NCBI RefSeq assembly: GCF_000241325.1
Contig: NZ_BAEI01000070.1
Span: forward strand, 1-64,000
DNA length: 64,000 nucleotides
Source: Gordonia polyisoprenivorans NBRC 16320 = JCM 10675
GTDB taxonomy: Bacteria; Actinomycetota; Actinomycetes; Mycobacteriales; Mycobacteriaceae
Reading direction: 5' to 3'
Below the pieces are notes generated by a model, which saw nothing but the letters and a program-made list of their open reading frames with translations, made no database searches and had not been told where the DNA came from. Positions 1 to 9,862 of the stretch are shown here, piece after piece; position 1 is the stretch's first letter; each line of letters opens with the position of its first letter. The position numbers and the translations under genes are program-made.

Positions 1-3000
1 AGCTCGGTGGTAAGCGCCTCGTGCAGAAGGCTCGCGCCCAGGGTGCCCCGATCGACGGCGTCATCGTCTCGGCCGGGATCCCCGAACTGGACGAGGCCGT
101 GGCGCTCGTCGACGAATTCGTCGAGGCCGGACTGCGTTTCGTTGCCTTCAAGCCCGGAACCGTCGAGCAGATCCGCTCGGTGATCCGCATCGCCGCCGAG
201 GTGCCCCACCACCCGGTGATCGTCCAGATCGAGGGTGGCCGCGCCGGTGGTCACCACTCGTGGGAAGACCTCGACGATCTGCTGCTGGCCACCTACGGCG
301 AGCTGCGTGCCCGACCCAATGTCGTGGTCTGCGTCGGCGGCGGCATCGGCACCCCCGAACGTGCCAGCGCGTATCTGACCGGGCACTGGGCCGCCGAGCA
401 CGGTTACCCGCTGATGCCGCTCGACGGCATCCTCGTCGGCACCGCTGCGATGGCGGCCAAGGAGGCCACCACGGCTCCCGAGGTCAAGCAACTGCTGGTC
501 GACACAGTCGGCTGCGACGAGTGGATCGGCGCCGGCGGTGCCACCGCCGGAATGGCTTCGGGCCGTAGCCAACTCGGTGCCGACATCCACGAGATCGACA
601 ATGCCGCCTCCGCGTGCGGACGCCTGCTCGACGAGGTCGCCGGCGACGCCGACGCGGTCGCGGCGCGGCGCGACGAGATCATCGCCGCGATGGCCCCCAC
701 CGCCAAGCCCTACTTCGGCGACGTCGCCGAGATGACCTATCGGGCCTGGCTCGAGCGCTATGCCACCCTGGCCGTGGGTGCGCCCGACGACGAGCAACTG
801 CCGTGGGCCGACATCACCTGGAAGCAGCGTTTCATCGAGATGCTGCGCCGCACCGAGGCCCGGATGAACCCGGTGGATTCGGGTGAGATCCCGACCATGT
901 TCACCGATGTCACCACCGTCGAGGACGCGCACGCCGCGATCGACGCCCTCATCGGCGTGTACCCCGAGGTCGAGGTCGACGTCCTGCACCCCGCCGACGT
1001 CGCGTTCTTCCTCGATCAGTGCCGCACCCCGGGCAAGCCGGTCAACTTCGTGCCCGTCATCGACAAGGATGTCCGCCGGTGGTGGCGCAGCGACTCGCTG
1101 TGGCAGGCCCACGATGCCCGCTACCCGGCCGAGGCCGTGTGCATCATCCCGGGGCCGGTGGCCGTCGCCGGCATCACCCGTGTCGACGAGCCCATCGGTG
1201 ACCTGCTGGACCGTTTCGAGGCGCAGGTCGTCACCGACCTCGGCGCAACCGGCGTGCAGTCGAGCGTCATCGACTCCCGCAAGCAGGCCGGACTGGCCGC
1301 CGACGCCGGTCGTCTGACCAGTGTCCTGGAAGCCGACGACGTCTGCTGGGCGAGCCGCATGGTTCCGAGTCCGATTGCGCGGCTGGGTGATCGGGACAAG
1401 TGGTCGGTGCTCTCGAATGTCCGCGCCGAGCACGAGCCGACCGGTTCGGTGCTGGAGCGGATCGACGACGAGCGCTTCGACCTCGTCATCCCGATCTCGA
1501 GCGCGTCGGTGCGCATCCCGTTGCACGTCGACGCCTCGCTCGCCGACGGTGGCGCCCCGCTGGTCCTCGCCGACGATGCCTCGACCGCGATGCGGGAGAT
1601 CCTCACCGTCGCCGCCGGCGGATCGCTGGCCGAGGTCGCCGACGGCGTCTCGCGCACCACGGTCACCTGGGCGCCGGAGTCGGTCGCCGACCACGCCGCG
1701 GTCACCGGTTACACCCTGCCCCCGCATCTGCATCCGACCACCCCGGCCGAGCCCTTCGGCTTCGCCGTTCCCGACACCCTCGTCGGTGCCTGCTGGCCGA
1801 GCGTGTTCAGTGTCATCGGCGCAGCCACCACCGAGGATGGCCGAGCGGTCGTCGAGGGTCTACTCGACCTGGTTCACCTCGATCACGCGGTGCACCTGGT
1901 GGGTGAGATCCCCACGGAGGCAACTCAACTCACCGTGATCGCGACCGGTGGCCCGGTCTCCGACACCGAGGTCGGTCGCGTCGTGCAGGTGCAGGTCGAG
2001 GTGATCGACGGACAGAAGCAGGTCGCCGTGATGACCGAGCGCTTCGCGATCCGCGGACGACTCGGCTCGGCCGAACTCGCCGACCCGGCACGCGCCGGGG
2101 GAGCGCTCGACGACGAGGGCTCGGCGACCCGCAAGACCCTGCGCACCGCGACCATCACCGCACCGGAGCGGATGACCGGCTTCGCCGCGGTCTCCGGCGA
2201 CCGCAACCCGATCCACACCGACTCCGCCGCCGCGCGGCTGGCCGGCCTCGGTGACCCGATCGTGCACGGCATGTGGCTGTCGGCGGCGGCGCAGCAGGTG
2301 CTCACCGCCACCGATGCCAAGAACCCGATTCCCTCACCGCGACCGCTGATCGGTTGGACCGCACGGTATCTGGGCATGGTGCGAACCGGCGACGAGATCA
2401 CCGTCCGCGCCGACCGGGTCGGAATGGACGCCGGCCGCGAGATCGTCGAGGTCACCGCCAAGGTCGGCGACAACCTCGTGATGAGCGCCACCGGTCTGCT
2501 GGCCGCGCCGCGTACCGTTTACGCCTTCCCCGGGCAGGGCATCCAGAGTAAGGGCATGGGTCTCGACGCCCGCTCACGCTCGAAGGCCGCACGCAAGATC
2601 TGGGACCGCGCCGACAAGCACACCCGTGCCGCACTGGGCTTCTCGATCCTCGCGGTGGTCCGTGACAACCCGACCACCCTGATCGCCAACGGGACGACCT
2701 ACAACCATCCCGACGGTGTGCTGTTCCTGACCCAGTTCACCCAGGTCGCCATGGCGACCCTTGGTGTGGCACAGATCGCCGAGCTCAAGGAATCCGGCGG
2801 CTTCGTCGAGGGTGCGATCACCTGCGGTCACTCCGTCGGCGAGTACAACGCGCTCGCGGCCTGCGCGGGAGTGTTGCCGCTCGAGGCGGTGCTCGAGGTC
2901 GTCTTCCAGCGTGGCGAGGCCATGCATCACCTGGTGCCCCGAGATGATCAGGGCCGCAGTGACTATCGGATGGCCGCCATCCGGCCTAGCCAGTTCGGGC

Positions 3001-6000
3001 TCGACGACGCCGAGGTCACCGACTTCGTCGCGCAGATCGGCGCCGAGTCCGGTGAGTTCCTCGAGGTCGTGAACCTCAATCTGCTCGGTTCGCAGTACGC
3101 GATCGCCGGCACCGTGCGCGGCCTCGAGCGACTCGAGGAGGAGATCGAGCGTCGCCGCATCGAATTCGGCGGCAAGCGCTCGTTCATCATCGTGCCCGGC
3201 ATCGACGTGCCGTTCCACTCGACGGTGCTGCGTGCCGGCGTGCCGGAATTCCGCGGCAAGCTCGACGCGCTGCTTCCCGAGGAATTCGATCCGTCGATCC
3301 TCATCGGGCACTACATCCCGAACCTGGTGCCGCGGATGTTCAATCTCGGCCGCGACTTCGTCGCCGAGATCGCCGATCTGGTTCCGTCCGACCCGCTGAA
3401 CGAGGTTCTCGCGGACTGGGATTCGTGGGCCGCGCAGCCGGCGAAACTGGCACGCGTGGTGCTCATCGAGTTGCTGGCGTGGCAGTTCGCCAGCCCGGTG
3501 CGCTGGATCGAAACCCAGGAGCTGCTGTTCTCCGGCGCCGACCGCGACGGGCTCGGTGTGCAACGCTTCGTCGAGATCGGCCTGAAGGGCGCCCCGACCC
3601 TCGCGGGTCTGGCGACCAATACCCTCAAACTCGATCGATACGACTCGGCGACCACCGAGGTGTGCAACCTCGAGCGCGACTCGGATGTGATCCTGGCCAA
3701 GGACTCCGGACCCGAGCCCGAGGACGACGAACCCGCCGAGTCGGCACCGAGCGAGGCTCCGGCGGCCGAGGCCGCCGCTCCTGCACCTGCAGCGCCGGCT
3801 GCCGCCCCCGCTGCGGCGAGCGGCCCGCGGCCCGACGACATCTCGTTCGGCCCGGCCGACGCGGTCAAGTCCGTCATCGCGCTGTGGACCAAGATGCGGA
3901 CCGATCAGATCGGTGCCGCCGACACCATCGAGGCGCTGTGCGACGGCGTGTCGTCGCGTCGTAACCAGTTGCTCCTCGACATCGGCGGAGAGCTCGGTCT
4001 CGGCGCCATCGACGGTGCCGCCGAAGCCGACATGGCTGCACTGGCCTCGACGGTGGAGAGCCTGGCCCGCGGGTACCGCCCGCTGGGCACGGTGCTGACC
4101 GACGCCGTCGGCGATCAGATCCGCAAGGTGATCGGCCCGACCGGCAAGCGTCAGTCCTACATCACCGACCGGGTGACCGGCGTGTGGCAGTTGGGCCCGG
4201 GCTGGGGTCTGCACACCCAGGTCGCGCTCGCATTGGGCACCCGTGAGGGCGCCAGCGTCCGCGGTGGCGATCTCGGCGACCTCCTCGACGGTGCCGTCGC
4301 GAACGCTGACGGTCTCGACGCGCTGATCGACCGTGCAGTCGCGGCGGTCGGCGCCTCCCGCGGTATCGCCGTGGCCAAGCCGGCAGCCGAGTCCGGTGGC
4401 GGCGCAACGGTCGATGCGGCGGCGCTCGGTGAGTTCACCGAGCAGATCACCGGTCGCACAGGTGCGCTGGCGTCGGCCGCCTACACCATGCTCTCCAAAC
4501 TCGGTCTCACCGAGGAGGTCTCGACCCCCGAGACCGCCGACGACCCCAATGCGGTTCTGGCGCAGCGGGTCAGCGACGAGCTGGGTTCGGACTGGGCGCG
4601 CACCGTCGCACCGGCCTTCGACGAGGACAAGGTCGTCCTCATCGACGACCGCTGGGCGACCACGCGTGAGGATCTGGTGCGGATCTGGCTCACCGACGCC
4701 GATGAGCTGGACGCCGACTTCGACGCGCTCACCGCAAGCTTCGCCGGTTCCGGGCACACCGTCGCCCAGCACGCCACCTGGTGGCAGGGCAAGGCGCTGG
4801 CCGCGGGAAACCTGGTGCACGAGCGCGCTTTCGGGACCATCGCGCATGTCGCCGAAGAGCCCGGACAGGGCCGGTGGGCCGATCAGGTCGCTGTGGTGAC
4901 CGGTGCCAGCAAGGGGTCGATCGCCGCGTCGGTCGTCGCCGGGCTGCTGGCCGGCGGCGCCACGGTGGTGGCGACCACCTCGCGACTGGACTCGCAGCGA
5001 CTGGCCTTCTACAAGAAGCTCTATCGCGAGAACGCCCGGTACGACGCCGCGCTGTGGGTCGCCCCGGCGAACATGGCCGCCTACACCGACGTCGACGAGC
5101 TGGTGTCGTGGCTGGGTAGCGAACAGACCGAGAACCTCGGCGGGACCACCGCCGTGGTGAAGCCGGCGATCAAGCCGACGTTGCTGTTCCCGTTCGCCGC
5201 GCCCCGCGTCGCCGGTGACCTCACCGACGCCGGCGGTCGCGCCGAGCTGGAGATGAAGGTGCTGCTGTGGTCGGTGGAGCGGTTGATCGCCGGTCTGTCC
5301 GAGATCGGTGCCGACCACGACATCGCCGCTCGTCTGCACGTGGTGCTGCCCGGCTCGCCCAACCGTGGCATGTTCGGCGGCGACGGCGCCTACGGCGAGA
5401 GCAAGGCAGCGCTCGACGCCCTCGTGACCCGTTGGGCTGCAGAGGAATCGTGGGGCTCGAAGACCACCCTGGCGCATGCGCTGATCGGGTGGGTCAAGGG
5501 CACCGGACTCATGGGCCACAACGACGGAATGGTCACCGCGGTGGAAGCCGCGGGCGTGCGAACCTGGACCACCGACGAGATGGCCGACAATCTGCTGGGC
5601 CTCTGCGATCCGGCCACCCGGGCCGCGGCGCGGGAGGCTGCGGTGACCGCCGACTTCACCGGTGGACTCGATCCGTCGATCGACCTCAAGGCACTGGCCG
5701 CACAGGCCGCCGACGAGGACGAGACCGATGAGTCGGCCGAGGACGAGGCACCGGTGACCGTCGCGGCCCTGCCCGCCCCGGCACGCGCGGCGAGCGGCGT
5801 GAGCCCGGTGTGGCCGAAGATCGACTCGCGTCCGGAGGACATGGTCGTCATCGTCGGTGCCGGCGAGCTCGGCCCGTACGGGTCGGCACGCACGCGCTTC
5901 GAGATGGAGGTCGACGAGAAGCTGAGTGCCGCAGGCGTTCTCGAACTCGCCTGGAACACCGGGCTGATCACCTGGGATACCGCGCCCAAGCCGGGCTGGT

Positions 6001-7772
6001 ATGACACCGAATCCGGTGATCCGGTGGCCGAGGCCGACATCGCCGAGCGCTACCACGACGCGGTCGTCGAGCGATGCGGCATCCGCCGCTACGCCGACGA
6101 GGGCGCCATGGTCGAGGGCACCTCGCCGCTGCTCACGTCGGTGTTCCTCGACGAGGATCTGACCTTCACGGTGTCCTCGGAAGCAGAGGCGCGCGCGTTC
6201 GCCTCCGCCGATCCCGAGCGCACCCGGGTCGTCGCCGACGAGGAATCCGGCGAATGGCAGGTGACCCGTCTGGCGGGCACCGAGATCCGCGTCCCGCGTC
6301 GATTCGCCCTGACCCGCACCGTCGGAGGACAGATCCCGACCGGGTTCGACCCGACCCGCTGGGGCGTCTCGGCCGACATGGCCGAGTCGATCGACCGGGT
6401 GGCGTTGTGGAACCTCGTGGCCACCGTCGACGCGTTCCTCTCCTCGGGCTTCACCCCGAGCGAGCTGATGCGGTGGGTGCATCCGGGTCTGGTGGCCAAT
6501 ACCCAGGGCACCGGCATGGGCGGTATGACCTCGATGCGCGAGCTCTACATCAACACCCTGCTCGGCGAGGCCAAGGCCAACGACATCCTGCAGGAGGCGC
6601 TGCCGAACATCGTTGCCGCGCACGTCGTCCAGTCCTACGTCGGTAGCTACGGTGCGATGATCCACCCGGTCGCCGCCTGTGCGACCGCTGCGGTCTCGGT
6701 CGAGGAGGGCGTCGACAAGATCCGCCTCGGCAAGGCGCTGTTCGCGGTGGCCGGCGGCTTCGACGATCTCGGTATCGAGGGCATCGTCGGATTCGGTGAC
6801 ATGTCGGCGACCGCGGAATCGGCGAAGATGGCCGCGCGGGGGATCGACGAGCGCCGCTACTCGCGGGCCAACGATCGCCGACGCGGAGGATTCGTCGAAT
6901 CCCAAGGTGGCGGAACGATTCTGCTGGCCCGCGGTGACGTCGCGGCGCAGATGGGCCTGCCGGTCCTCGGTGTGGTGGCGTGGGCGCAGAGCTTCGGCGA
7001 CGGCGTGCACACCTCGATCCCGGCCCCGGGCCTCGGTGCGCTGGGTGCCGCACGGGGTGCGCTGAGCTCGCCACTGGCCAACGCGCTGGCGGCGCTGGGT
7101 GTCAGTGCCGACGACGTCGCCGTCGTCTCCAAGCACGACACCTCCACCCGCGCCAACGATCCCAACGAGTCCGAGCTGCACGAGCGGCTGGCCGCGGCGA
7201 TCGGCCGTGGTGACGGTGCACCACTGTTCGTGGTGTCGCAGAAGTCGCTGACCGGTCACGCCAAGGGCGGTGCCGCCGCCTTCCAGCTGATCGGACTGTG
7301 CCAGGTGTTGCGTGAGGGCGTCATCCCACCGAACCGCAGTCTCGATTGCGTCGACGAGCAGATGAAGGACTACCCGCATCTGGTCTGGGCGCGGGAGACA
7401 CTGCGACTCGGGGATCGCTTCCCGCTCAAGGCCGGTCTGCTGACCAGCCTCGGATTCGGCCACGTGTCGGGCCTGATCGCGGTCGTACATCCGGAGGCGT
7501 TCATCGCCTCGCTGGACCCTGCCGAGCGCGAGGACTATCGCCGTCGTGCCGCCGAGCGTGAGCGCAAGGGCAGCCAGCGGTTGCTCGAGGCGATGTGCGG
7601 TGGCGAGGCCGCCTACCGTCGTCCGGCCAACCGTCGCTTCGACGAGACCCGCGACGAGCACGACGCCGAGGCTCAGGTGCTCCTCGATCCGGCGATTCGT
7701 CTGGGCGAGTCGGGTGCGTATGCCGATGCGGCGCAAGACGTGTCGTCCTCCAGCAGCGCGGCCACGATCTGA
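1..7772 (+). CDS. fas: Type I fatty acid synthase, 3' part (5' end outside window)
   Basis: Multifunctional FAS-I making acyl-CoAs from acetyl- and malonyl-CoA in the cytosol; these feed membrane lipids and mycolate synthesis. The frame is open from base 3, with 2589 residues visible against about 3070 in mycobacterial FAS-I, so the acyltransferase and part of the enoyl reductase lie upstream. Visible domains in order: FMN-type enoyl reductase (glycine-rich CVGGGIGTP near base 325); MaoC-like dehydratase (DRNPIHTD near 2200); malonyl/palmitoyl transferase (AFPGQGIQ near 2520, GHSVGEY near 2827); an Ala/Pro linker near 3720-3840; ACP, with the likely pantetheine serine in DGVSSRRNQ near 3950; ketoreductase (VAVVTGASKGS near 4890); ketosynthase with active Cys in VAACATA at 6678. 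The TGA overlaps the acpS ATG by one base (TGATG), so the two are probably translationally coupled. Identity is certain; domain edges are approximate. Confidence 0.97.
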   Translation, partial: LGGKRLVQKARAQGAPIDGVIVSAGIPELDEAVALVDEFVEAGLRFVAFKPGTVEQIRSVIRIAAEVPHHPVIVQIEGGRAGGHHSWEDLDDLLLATYGELRARPNVVVCVGGGIGTPERASAYLTGHWAAEHGYPLMPLDGILVGTAAMAAKEATTAPEVKQLLVDTVGCDEWIGAGGATAGMASGRSQLGADIHEIDNAASACGRLLDEVAGDADAVAARRDEIIAAMAPTAKPYFGDVAEMTYRAWLERYATLAVGAPDDEQLPWADITWKQRFIEMLRRTEARMNPVDSGEIPTMFTDVTTVEDAHAAIDALIGVYPEVEVDVLHPADVAFFLDQCRTPGKPVNFVPVIDKDVRRWWRSDSLWQAHDARYPAEAVCIIPGPVAVAGITRVDEPIGDLLDRFEAQVVTDLGATGVQSSVIDSRKQAGLAADAGRLTSVLEADDVCWASRMVPSPIARLGDRDKWSVLSNVRAEHEPTGSVLERIDDERFDLVIPISSASVRIPLHVDASLADGGAPLVLADDASTAMREILTVAAGGSLAEVADGVSRTTVTWAPESVADHAAVTGYTLPPHLHPTTPAEPFGFAVPDTLVGACWPSVFSVIGAATTEDGRAVVEGLLDLVHLDHAVHLVGEIPTEATQLTVIATGGPVSDTEVGRVVQVQVEVIDGQKQVAVMTERFAIRGRLGSAELADPARAGGALDDEGSATRKTLRTATITAPERMTGFAAVSGDRNPIHTDSAAARLAGLGDPIVHGMWLSAAAQQVLTATDAKNPIPSPRPLIGWTARYLGMVRTGDEITVRADRVGMDAGREIVEVTAKVGDNLVMSATGLLAAPRTVYAFPGQGIQSKGMGLDARSRSKAARKIWDRADKHTRAALGFSILAVVRDNPTTLIANGTTYNHPDGVLFLTQFTQVAMATLGVAQIAELKESGGFVEGAITCGHSVGEYNALAACAGVLPLEAVLEVVFQRGEAMHHLVPRDDQGRSDYRMAAIRPSQFGLDDAEVTDFVAQIGAESGEFLEVVNLNLLGSQYAIAGTVRGLERLEEEIERRRIEFGGKRSFIIVPGIDVPFHSTVLRAGVPEFRGKLDALLPEEFDPSILIGHYIPNLVPRMFNLGRDFVAEIADLVPSDPLNEVLADWDSWAAQPAKLARVVLIELLAWQFASPVRWIETQELLFSGADRDGLGVQRFVEIGLKGAPTLAGLATNTLKLDRYDSATTEVCNLERDSDVILAKDSGPEPEDDEPAESAPSEAPAAEAAAPAPAAPAAAPAAASGPRPDDISFGPADAVKSVIALWTKMRTDQIGAADTIEALCDGVSSRRNQLLLDIGGELGLGAIDGAAEADMAALASTVESLARGYRPLGTVLTDAVGDQIRKVIGPTGKRQSYITDRVTGVWQLGPGWGLHTQVALALGTREGASVRGGDLGDLLDGAVANADGLDALIDRAVAAVGASRGIAVAKPAAESGGGATVDAAALGEFTEQITGRTGALASAAYTMLSKLGLTEEVSTPETADDPNAVLAQRVSDELGSDWARTVAPAFDEDKVVLIDDRWATTREDLVRIWLTDADELDADFDALTASFAGSGHTVAQHATWWQGKALAAGNLVHERAFGTIAHVAEEPGQGRWADQVAVVTGASKGSIAASVVAGLLAGGATVVATTSRLDSQRLAFYKKLYRENARYDAALWVAPANMAAYTDVDELVSWLGSEQTENLGGTTAVVKPAIKPTLLFPFAAPRVAGDLTDAGGRAELEMKVLLWSVERLIAGLSEIGADHDIAARLHVVLPGSPNRGMFGGDGAYGESKAALDALVTRWAAEESWGSKTTLAHALIGWVKGTGLMGHNDGMVTAVEAAGVRTWTTDEMADNLLGLCDPATRAAAREAAVTADFTGGLDPSIDLKALAAQAADEDETDESAEDEAPVTVAALPAPARAASGVSPVWPKIDSRPEDMVVIVGAGELGPYGSARTRFEMEVDEKLSAAGVLELAWNTGLITWDTAPKPGWYDTESGDPVAEADIAERYHDAVVERCGIRRYADEGAMVEGTSPLLTSVFLDEDLTFTVSSEAEARAFASADPERTRVVADEESGEWQVTRLAGTEIRVPRRFALTRTVGGQIPTGFDPTRWGVSADMAESIDRVALWNLVATVDAFLSSGFTPSELMRWVHPGLVANTQGTGMGGMTSMRELYINTLLGEAKANDILQEALPNIVAAHVVQSYVGSYGAMIHPVAACATAAVSVEEGVDKIRLGKALFAVAGGFDDLGIEGIVGFGDMSATAESAKMAARGIDERRYSRANDRRRGGFVESQGGGTILLARGDVAAQMGLPVLGVVAWAQSFGDGVHTSIPAPGLGALGAARGALSSPLANALAALGVSADDVAVVSKHDTSTRANDPNESELHERLAAAIGRGDGAPLFVVSQKSLTGHAKGGAAAFQLIGLCQVLREGVIPPNRSLDCVDEQMKDYPHLVWARETLRLGDRFPLKAGLLTSLGFGHVSGLIAVVHPEAFIASLDPAEREDYRRRAAERERKGSQRLLEAMCGGEAAYRRPANRRFDETRDEHDAEAQVLLDPAIRLGESGAYADAAQDVSSSSSAATI

Positions 7773-8167
7773 TGGCGGTGTTGGGAGTCGGGATCGACGT
7801 CGTGTCGATCCCGGAATTCGCCGAGCAATTGGCCCAGCCGGGAACGACCTTCGGCGACCGCTTCACCGTCGGCGAGCGCCGCGACGCGGCGTCGGGTACC
7901 GGTGAGGACGCACGTCACCTCGCGGCACGGTGGGCTGCCAAGGAGGCCGTCGTCAAGGCGTGGTCGGTCAGCCGGTTCGCCCGGTCGCCGTTGCTGCCGT
8001 TGATCCGGCACAGCGACATCGAGGTGGTCACCGACAACTGGGGGCGTCCGGCCATCCGGCTGGCCGGGGAGATCGCCGAACACCTGCGTGACACCCAGGT
8101 GCACATCTCGCTGACCCATGACGGCCCGTCGGCCGCCGCGGTCGCGATCCTGGAGGGCACGGGCTGA
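7772..8167 (+). CDS. acpS: Holo-[acyl-carrier-protein] synthase AcpS
   Basis: Transfers 4'-phosphopantetheine from CoA to the serine of ACP, here most likely the ACP domain of the adjoining FAS-I. The protein has 131 residues, a normal AcpS length. The first magnesium-binding motif GVGIDVVSI (Asp9) and the second WAAKEAVVKAW (Lys57, Glu58) are both present. The ATG overlaps the fas stop codon by one base, which fixes the start and implies coupled translation. The fas-acpS pair is a hallmark of mycolic-acid bacteria, where AcpS activates FAS-I. A strong hairpin 35 bases downstream ends the operon. Nothing in the sequence looks truncated. Confidence 0.96.
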   Translation: MAVLGVGIDVVSIPEFAEQLAQPGTTFGDRFTVGERRDAASGTGEDARHLAARWAAKEAVVKAWSVSRFARSPLLPLIRHSDIEVVTDNWGRPAIRLAGEIAEHLRDTQVHISLTHDGPSAAAVAILEGTG

Positions 8168-8201
8168 GCCCGGCGTTCCACGCGAGGCACGGGACGAGCA
8201 G

Positions 8202-8240
8202 ACGACGGCGGTCGGGCCGATGCCGACCGCCGTCGTTTCT
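8202..8240 (+). terminator. Hairpin terminator of the fas-acpS operon
   Basis: A perfect 14-bp stem (8202-8215 with 8223-8236) around a 7-base loop is followed by TTTCT. It lies between convergent acpS and tetR. The short T-run sits on the plus-strand side, so it best serves fas-acpS. Confidence 0.8.
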
Positions 8241-8246
8241 CGTCGA

Positions 8247-8310
8247 GCACCGGTGGATCAGTGCACCGGTGGATCAGTGCACCGGTGGATCAGAGCACCG
8301 GTGGATCAGA
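8247..8310. repeat. 16-bp tandem repeat, four copies
   Basis: The unit GCACCGGTGGATCAGT recurs four times in exact 16-base phase (8247, 8263, 8279, 8295), with small changes at the last bases of copies 3 and 4. The last copy contains the tetR stop codon (TCA at 8306-8308 on the plus strand). In that frame the copies upstream would give further TGA stops, so the repeats look like a duplication of the gene's own 3' end. No coding role is seen. Confidence 0.9.
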
Positions 8311-8929
8311 CCGAACTGGTGCTCTCCTCGAGCAGCAGGTAGCCGGCCAGCATGCGTTTGAGCTCGGTCACCGTCTCGGGATGGTCGTGGCCGTCCTGCA
8401 CCGAGAAACTCAGCAGCGAGTACGCCGTGTGCACCAGTACCTGCGACATCATCTCGCGCCGAGCCCGCTGTGACGGGGTCAGCGGGGCGATCAGCCGCGA
8501 GACCTGGTCGGCCAGAACGCGTTCGTTCTGCGAGGCGGTGGCCCGGGTGGCCGGGGTCGACTGCACCGCCAACCACACCGCCCGCCGGGAAGGGTCGTCG
8601 CGCCACAACGCGGCGAGGTGGTCGAGGAACTTCTCGAGGAGCACCGGCCATTCGAGCGAGGGCACCTCGGAGGCGAACGCGGTGAGCTCCTCGCGGACCG
8701 CGACCGTATCGAGTCGGTCGAGTTCGCACACGATCACGTACTTGTTGGCGAAGTACTGATAGAGCGTCCCGATGGGAACCTCGGCGCGCGAGGCGATCTC
8801 CTCACACGTCAGCGACTCGAACCCGACCTCGGTGAGCAACTCGCGAGCAGCCGCGAGCATCGCGGAGAACTTGCGTTTGCTGCGCTCCTGCGTGGGCCGT
8901 TTGCGGGGGACGAGAGGCTGGGTGGTCAT
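8306..8929 (-). CDS. TetR/AcrR family transcriptional regulator
   Basis: Probable ligand-responsive DNA-binding repressor of 207 residues. The N-terminal helix-turn-helix is clear at about residues 20-65, with EEIASRAEVPIGTLYQYF as the recognition part; the C-terminal two thirds is the variable ligand/dimer domain. It starts 27 bases after the stop of bcp on the same strand, so the two may be co-transcribed as bcp-tetR. Its last codon lies in a 16-bp tandem repeat. The ligand and targets cannot be read from the sequence. The position beside fas could suggest a lipid-related role, but nothing in the sequence tests that. Confidence 0.88.
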   Translation of the reverse strand: MTTQPLVPRKRPTQERSKRKFSAMLAAARELLTEVGFESLTCEEIASRAEVPIGTLYQYFANKYVIVCELDRLDTVAVREELTAFASEVPSLEWPVLLEKFLDHLAALWRDDPSRRAVWLAVQSTPATRATASQNERVLADQVSRLIAPLTPSQRARREMMSQVLVHTAYSLLSFSVQDGHDHPETVTELKRMLAGYLLLEESTSSV

Positions 8930-8956
8930 CGGTCCGGGTGCGGTGTCGGGGTGGGC

Positions 8957-9433
8957 TCAGTCGAGCGCGAGGTCGCGGCGCAGCTTGGCGACATGCCCGG
9001 TCGCGCGGACGTTGTACTGGGCCAGGGCGATCGTGCCCTGCTCGTCGACCAGGAAGGTCGAGCGGATCACACCGGTGACGACCTTGCCGTAGAGCTTCTT
9101 CTCACCGAACGCACCCCACTGCGTCAGCACCGTCTTGTCCGGGTCGCTGAGCAGGGGGAAGTCCAGTCCTTCGGCGTCGGCGAACTTCGCGAGTTTGGCC
9201 GGCTTGTCGGGTGAGATTCCGATCACATCGATGCCGGATTCTCCGAGGTCGGCGAGGTTGTCCCGGAAGTCGCAGGCCTGCTTGGTGCATCCGGGCGTCG
9301 ACGCCGCCGGATAGAAGTAGACGATCACCTTTCGGCCTGCGTAGTCGGCCAGCGACACCGGGTTGCCCTGCGCGTCGGGGAGGGTGAAGGCCGGTGCCGG
9401 GTCTCCGACGGCAAGGCGTTGTGTGTCTGACAT
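8957..9433 (-). CDS. bcp: Thioredoxin-dependent thiol peroxidase (Bcp/PrxQ)
   Basis: Cytosolic atypical 2-Cys peroxiredoxin that reduces hydrogen peroxide and organic peroxides with thioredoxin. The protein has 158 residues, the usual length for the family. The motif STPGCTKQACDFRDN carries the peroxidatic Cys49 and resolving Cys54, five residues apart as in the Bcp subfamily. I chose the ATG at 9433, giving MSDTQRLAVGDPAP, because this is where homology to peroxiredoxins begins; the longer open frame upstream has no family match. The tetR gene follows on the same strand. In M. tuberculosis bcp (Rv2521) also sits close to fas-acpS, which supports orthology. Confidence 0.95.
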   Translation of the reverse strand: MSDTQRLAVGDPAPAFTLPDAQGNPVSLADYAGRKVIVYFYPAASTPGCTKQACDFRDNLADLGESGIDVIGISPDKPAKLAKFADAEGLDFPLLSDPDKTVLTQWGAFGEKKLYGKVVTGVIRSTFLVDEQGTIALAQYNVRATGHVAKLRRDLALD

Positions 9434-9640
9434 GACGCTCAGGCTAGTCGATGATGTCCGATGTCCGACCGACGATGTGCAGTGGCGCCGGCGGGCATGG
9501 CGTAACCTTGTGTGGCCGCTCGCACCGCATCCGCTCCGCGCCGGGAACTCCTCCTCGCGCGGTCGTGTTGCGTCGGGGGAGAAGTGTGGTCCGCCGGGCC
9601 ACATGAGCTGATCTTTCTTGACCATTCCTGGGAGGACCAC

Positions 9641-9862
9641 GTGGCCGGGGATACCGACCGTATCGAGCAGGACATCGCGAAAGCCCGCGAGGACCTGGCC
9701 CACACACTCGACGCGCTGGCCGAGCGGGCCAACCCGCAGCGCCTGGCCGGAGACGCCAAGAGCGCCGCACTCGCGTTCATGAACACGCCCGCCGTCAAGT
9801 ACACGCTTGCCGGCGTGGGGACTGTCGTCGTCGTTCTCGTCATTCGCAAGGTCGTACGGTGA
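9641..9862 (+). CDS. DUF3618 small membrane protein
   Basis: A 73-residue protein of unknown function. Residues 1-45 are charged and helical (DRIEQDIAKAREDLAHTLD), the pattern of DUF3618; residues about 52-68 form one transmembrane segment (YTLAGVGTVVVVLVI), followed by a short basic tail. The GTG start is preceded at good spacing by GGGAGG, while the longer upstream frame has no such signal. Its stop overlaps the GTG of the next gene (GTGA), so it is probably translated together with the L,D-transpeptidase. M. tuberculosis Rv2520c is a small protein of this type in the same neighbourhood. A role in envelope biology is inferred from this coupling only. Confidence 0.82.
   Translation: MAGDTDRIEQDIAKAREDLAHTLDALAERANPQRLAGDAKSAALAFMNTPAVKYTLAGVGTVVVVLVIRKVVR

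Noticed and set aside
2574..7736. Very long open frame on the minus strand opposite fas
   Set aside because: It is an antisense shadow created by GC-rich codon bias of fas; the translation is low-complexity Arg/Gly/His-rich with no family motif.
8247..8310. CRISPR array
   Set aside because: The units are contiguous 16-mers without spacers, so it is a simple tandem repeat; no cas genes are present.
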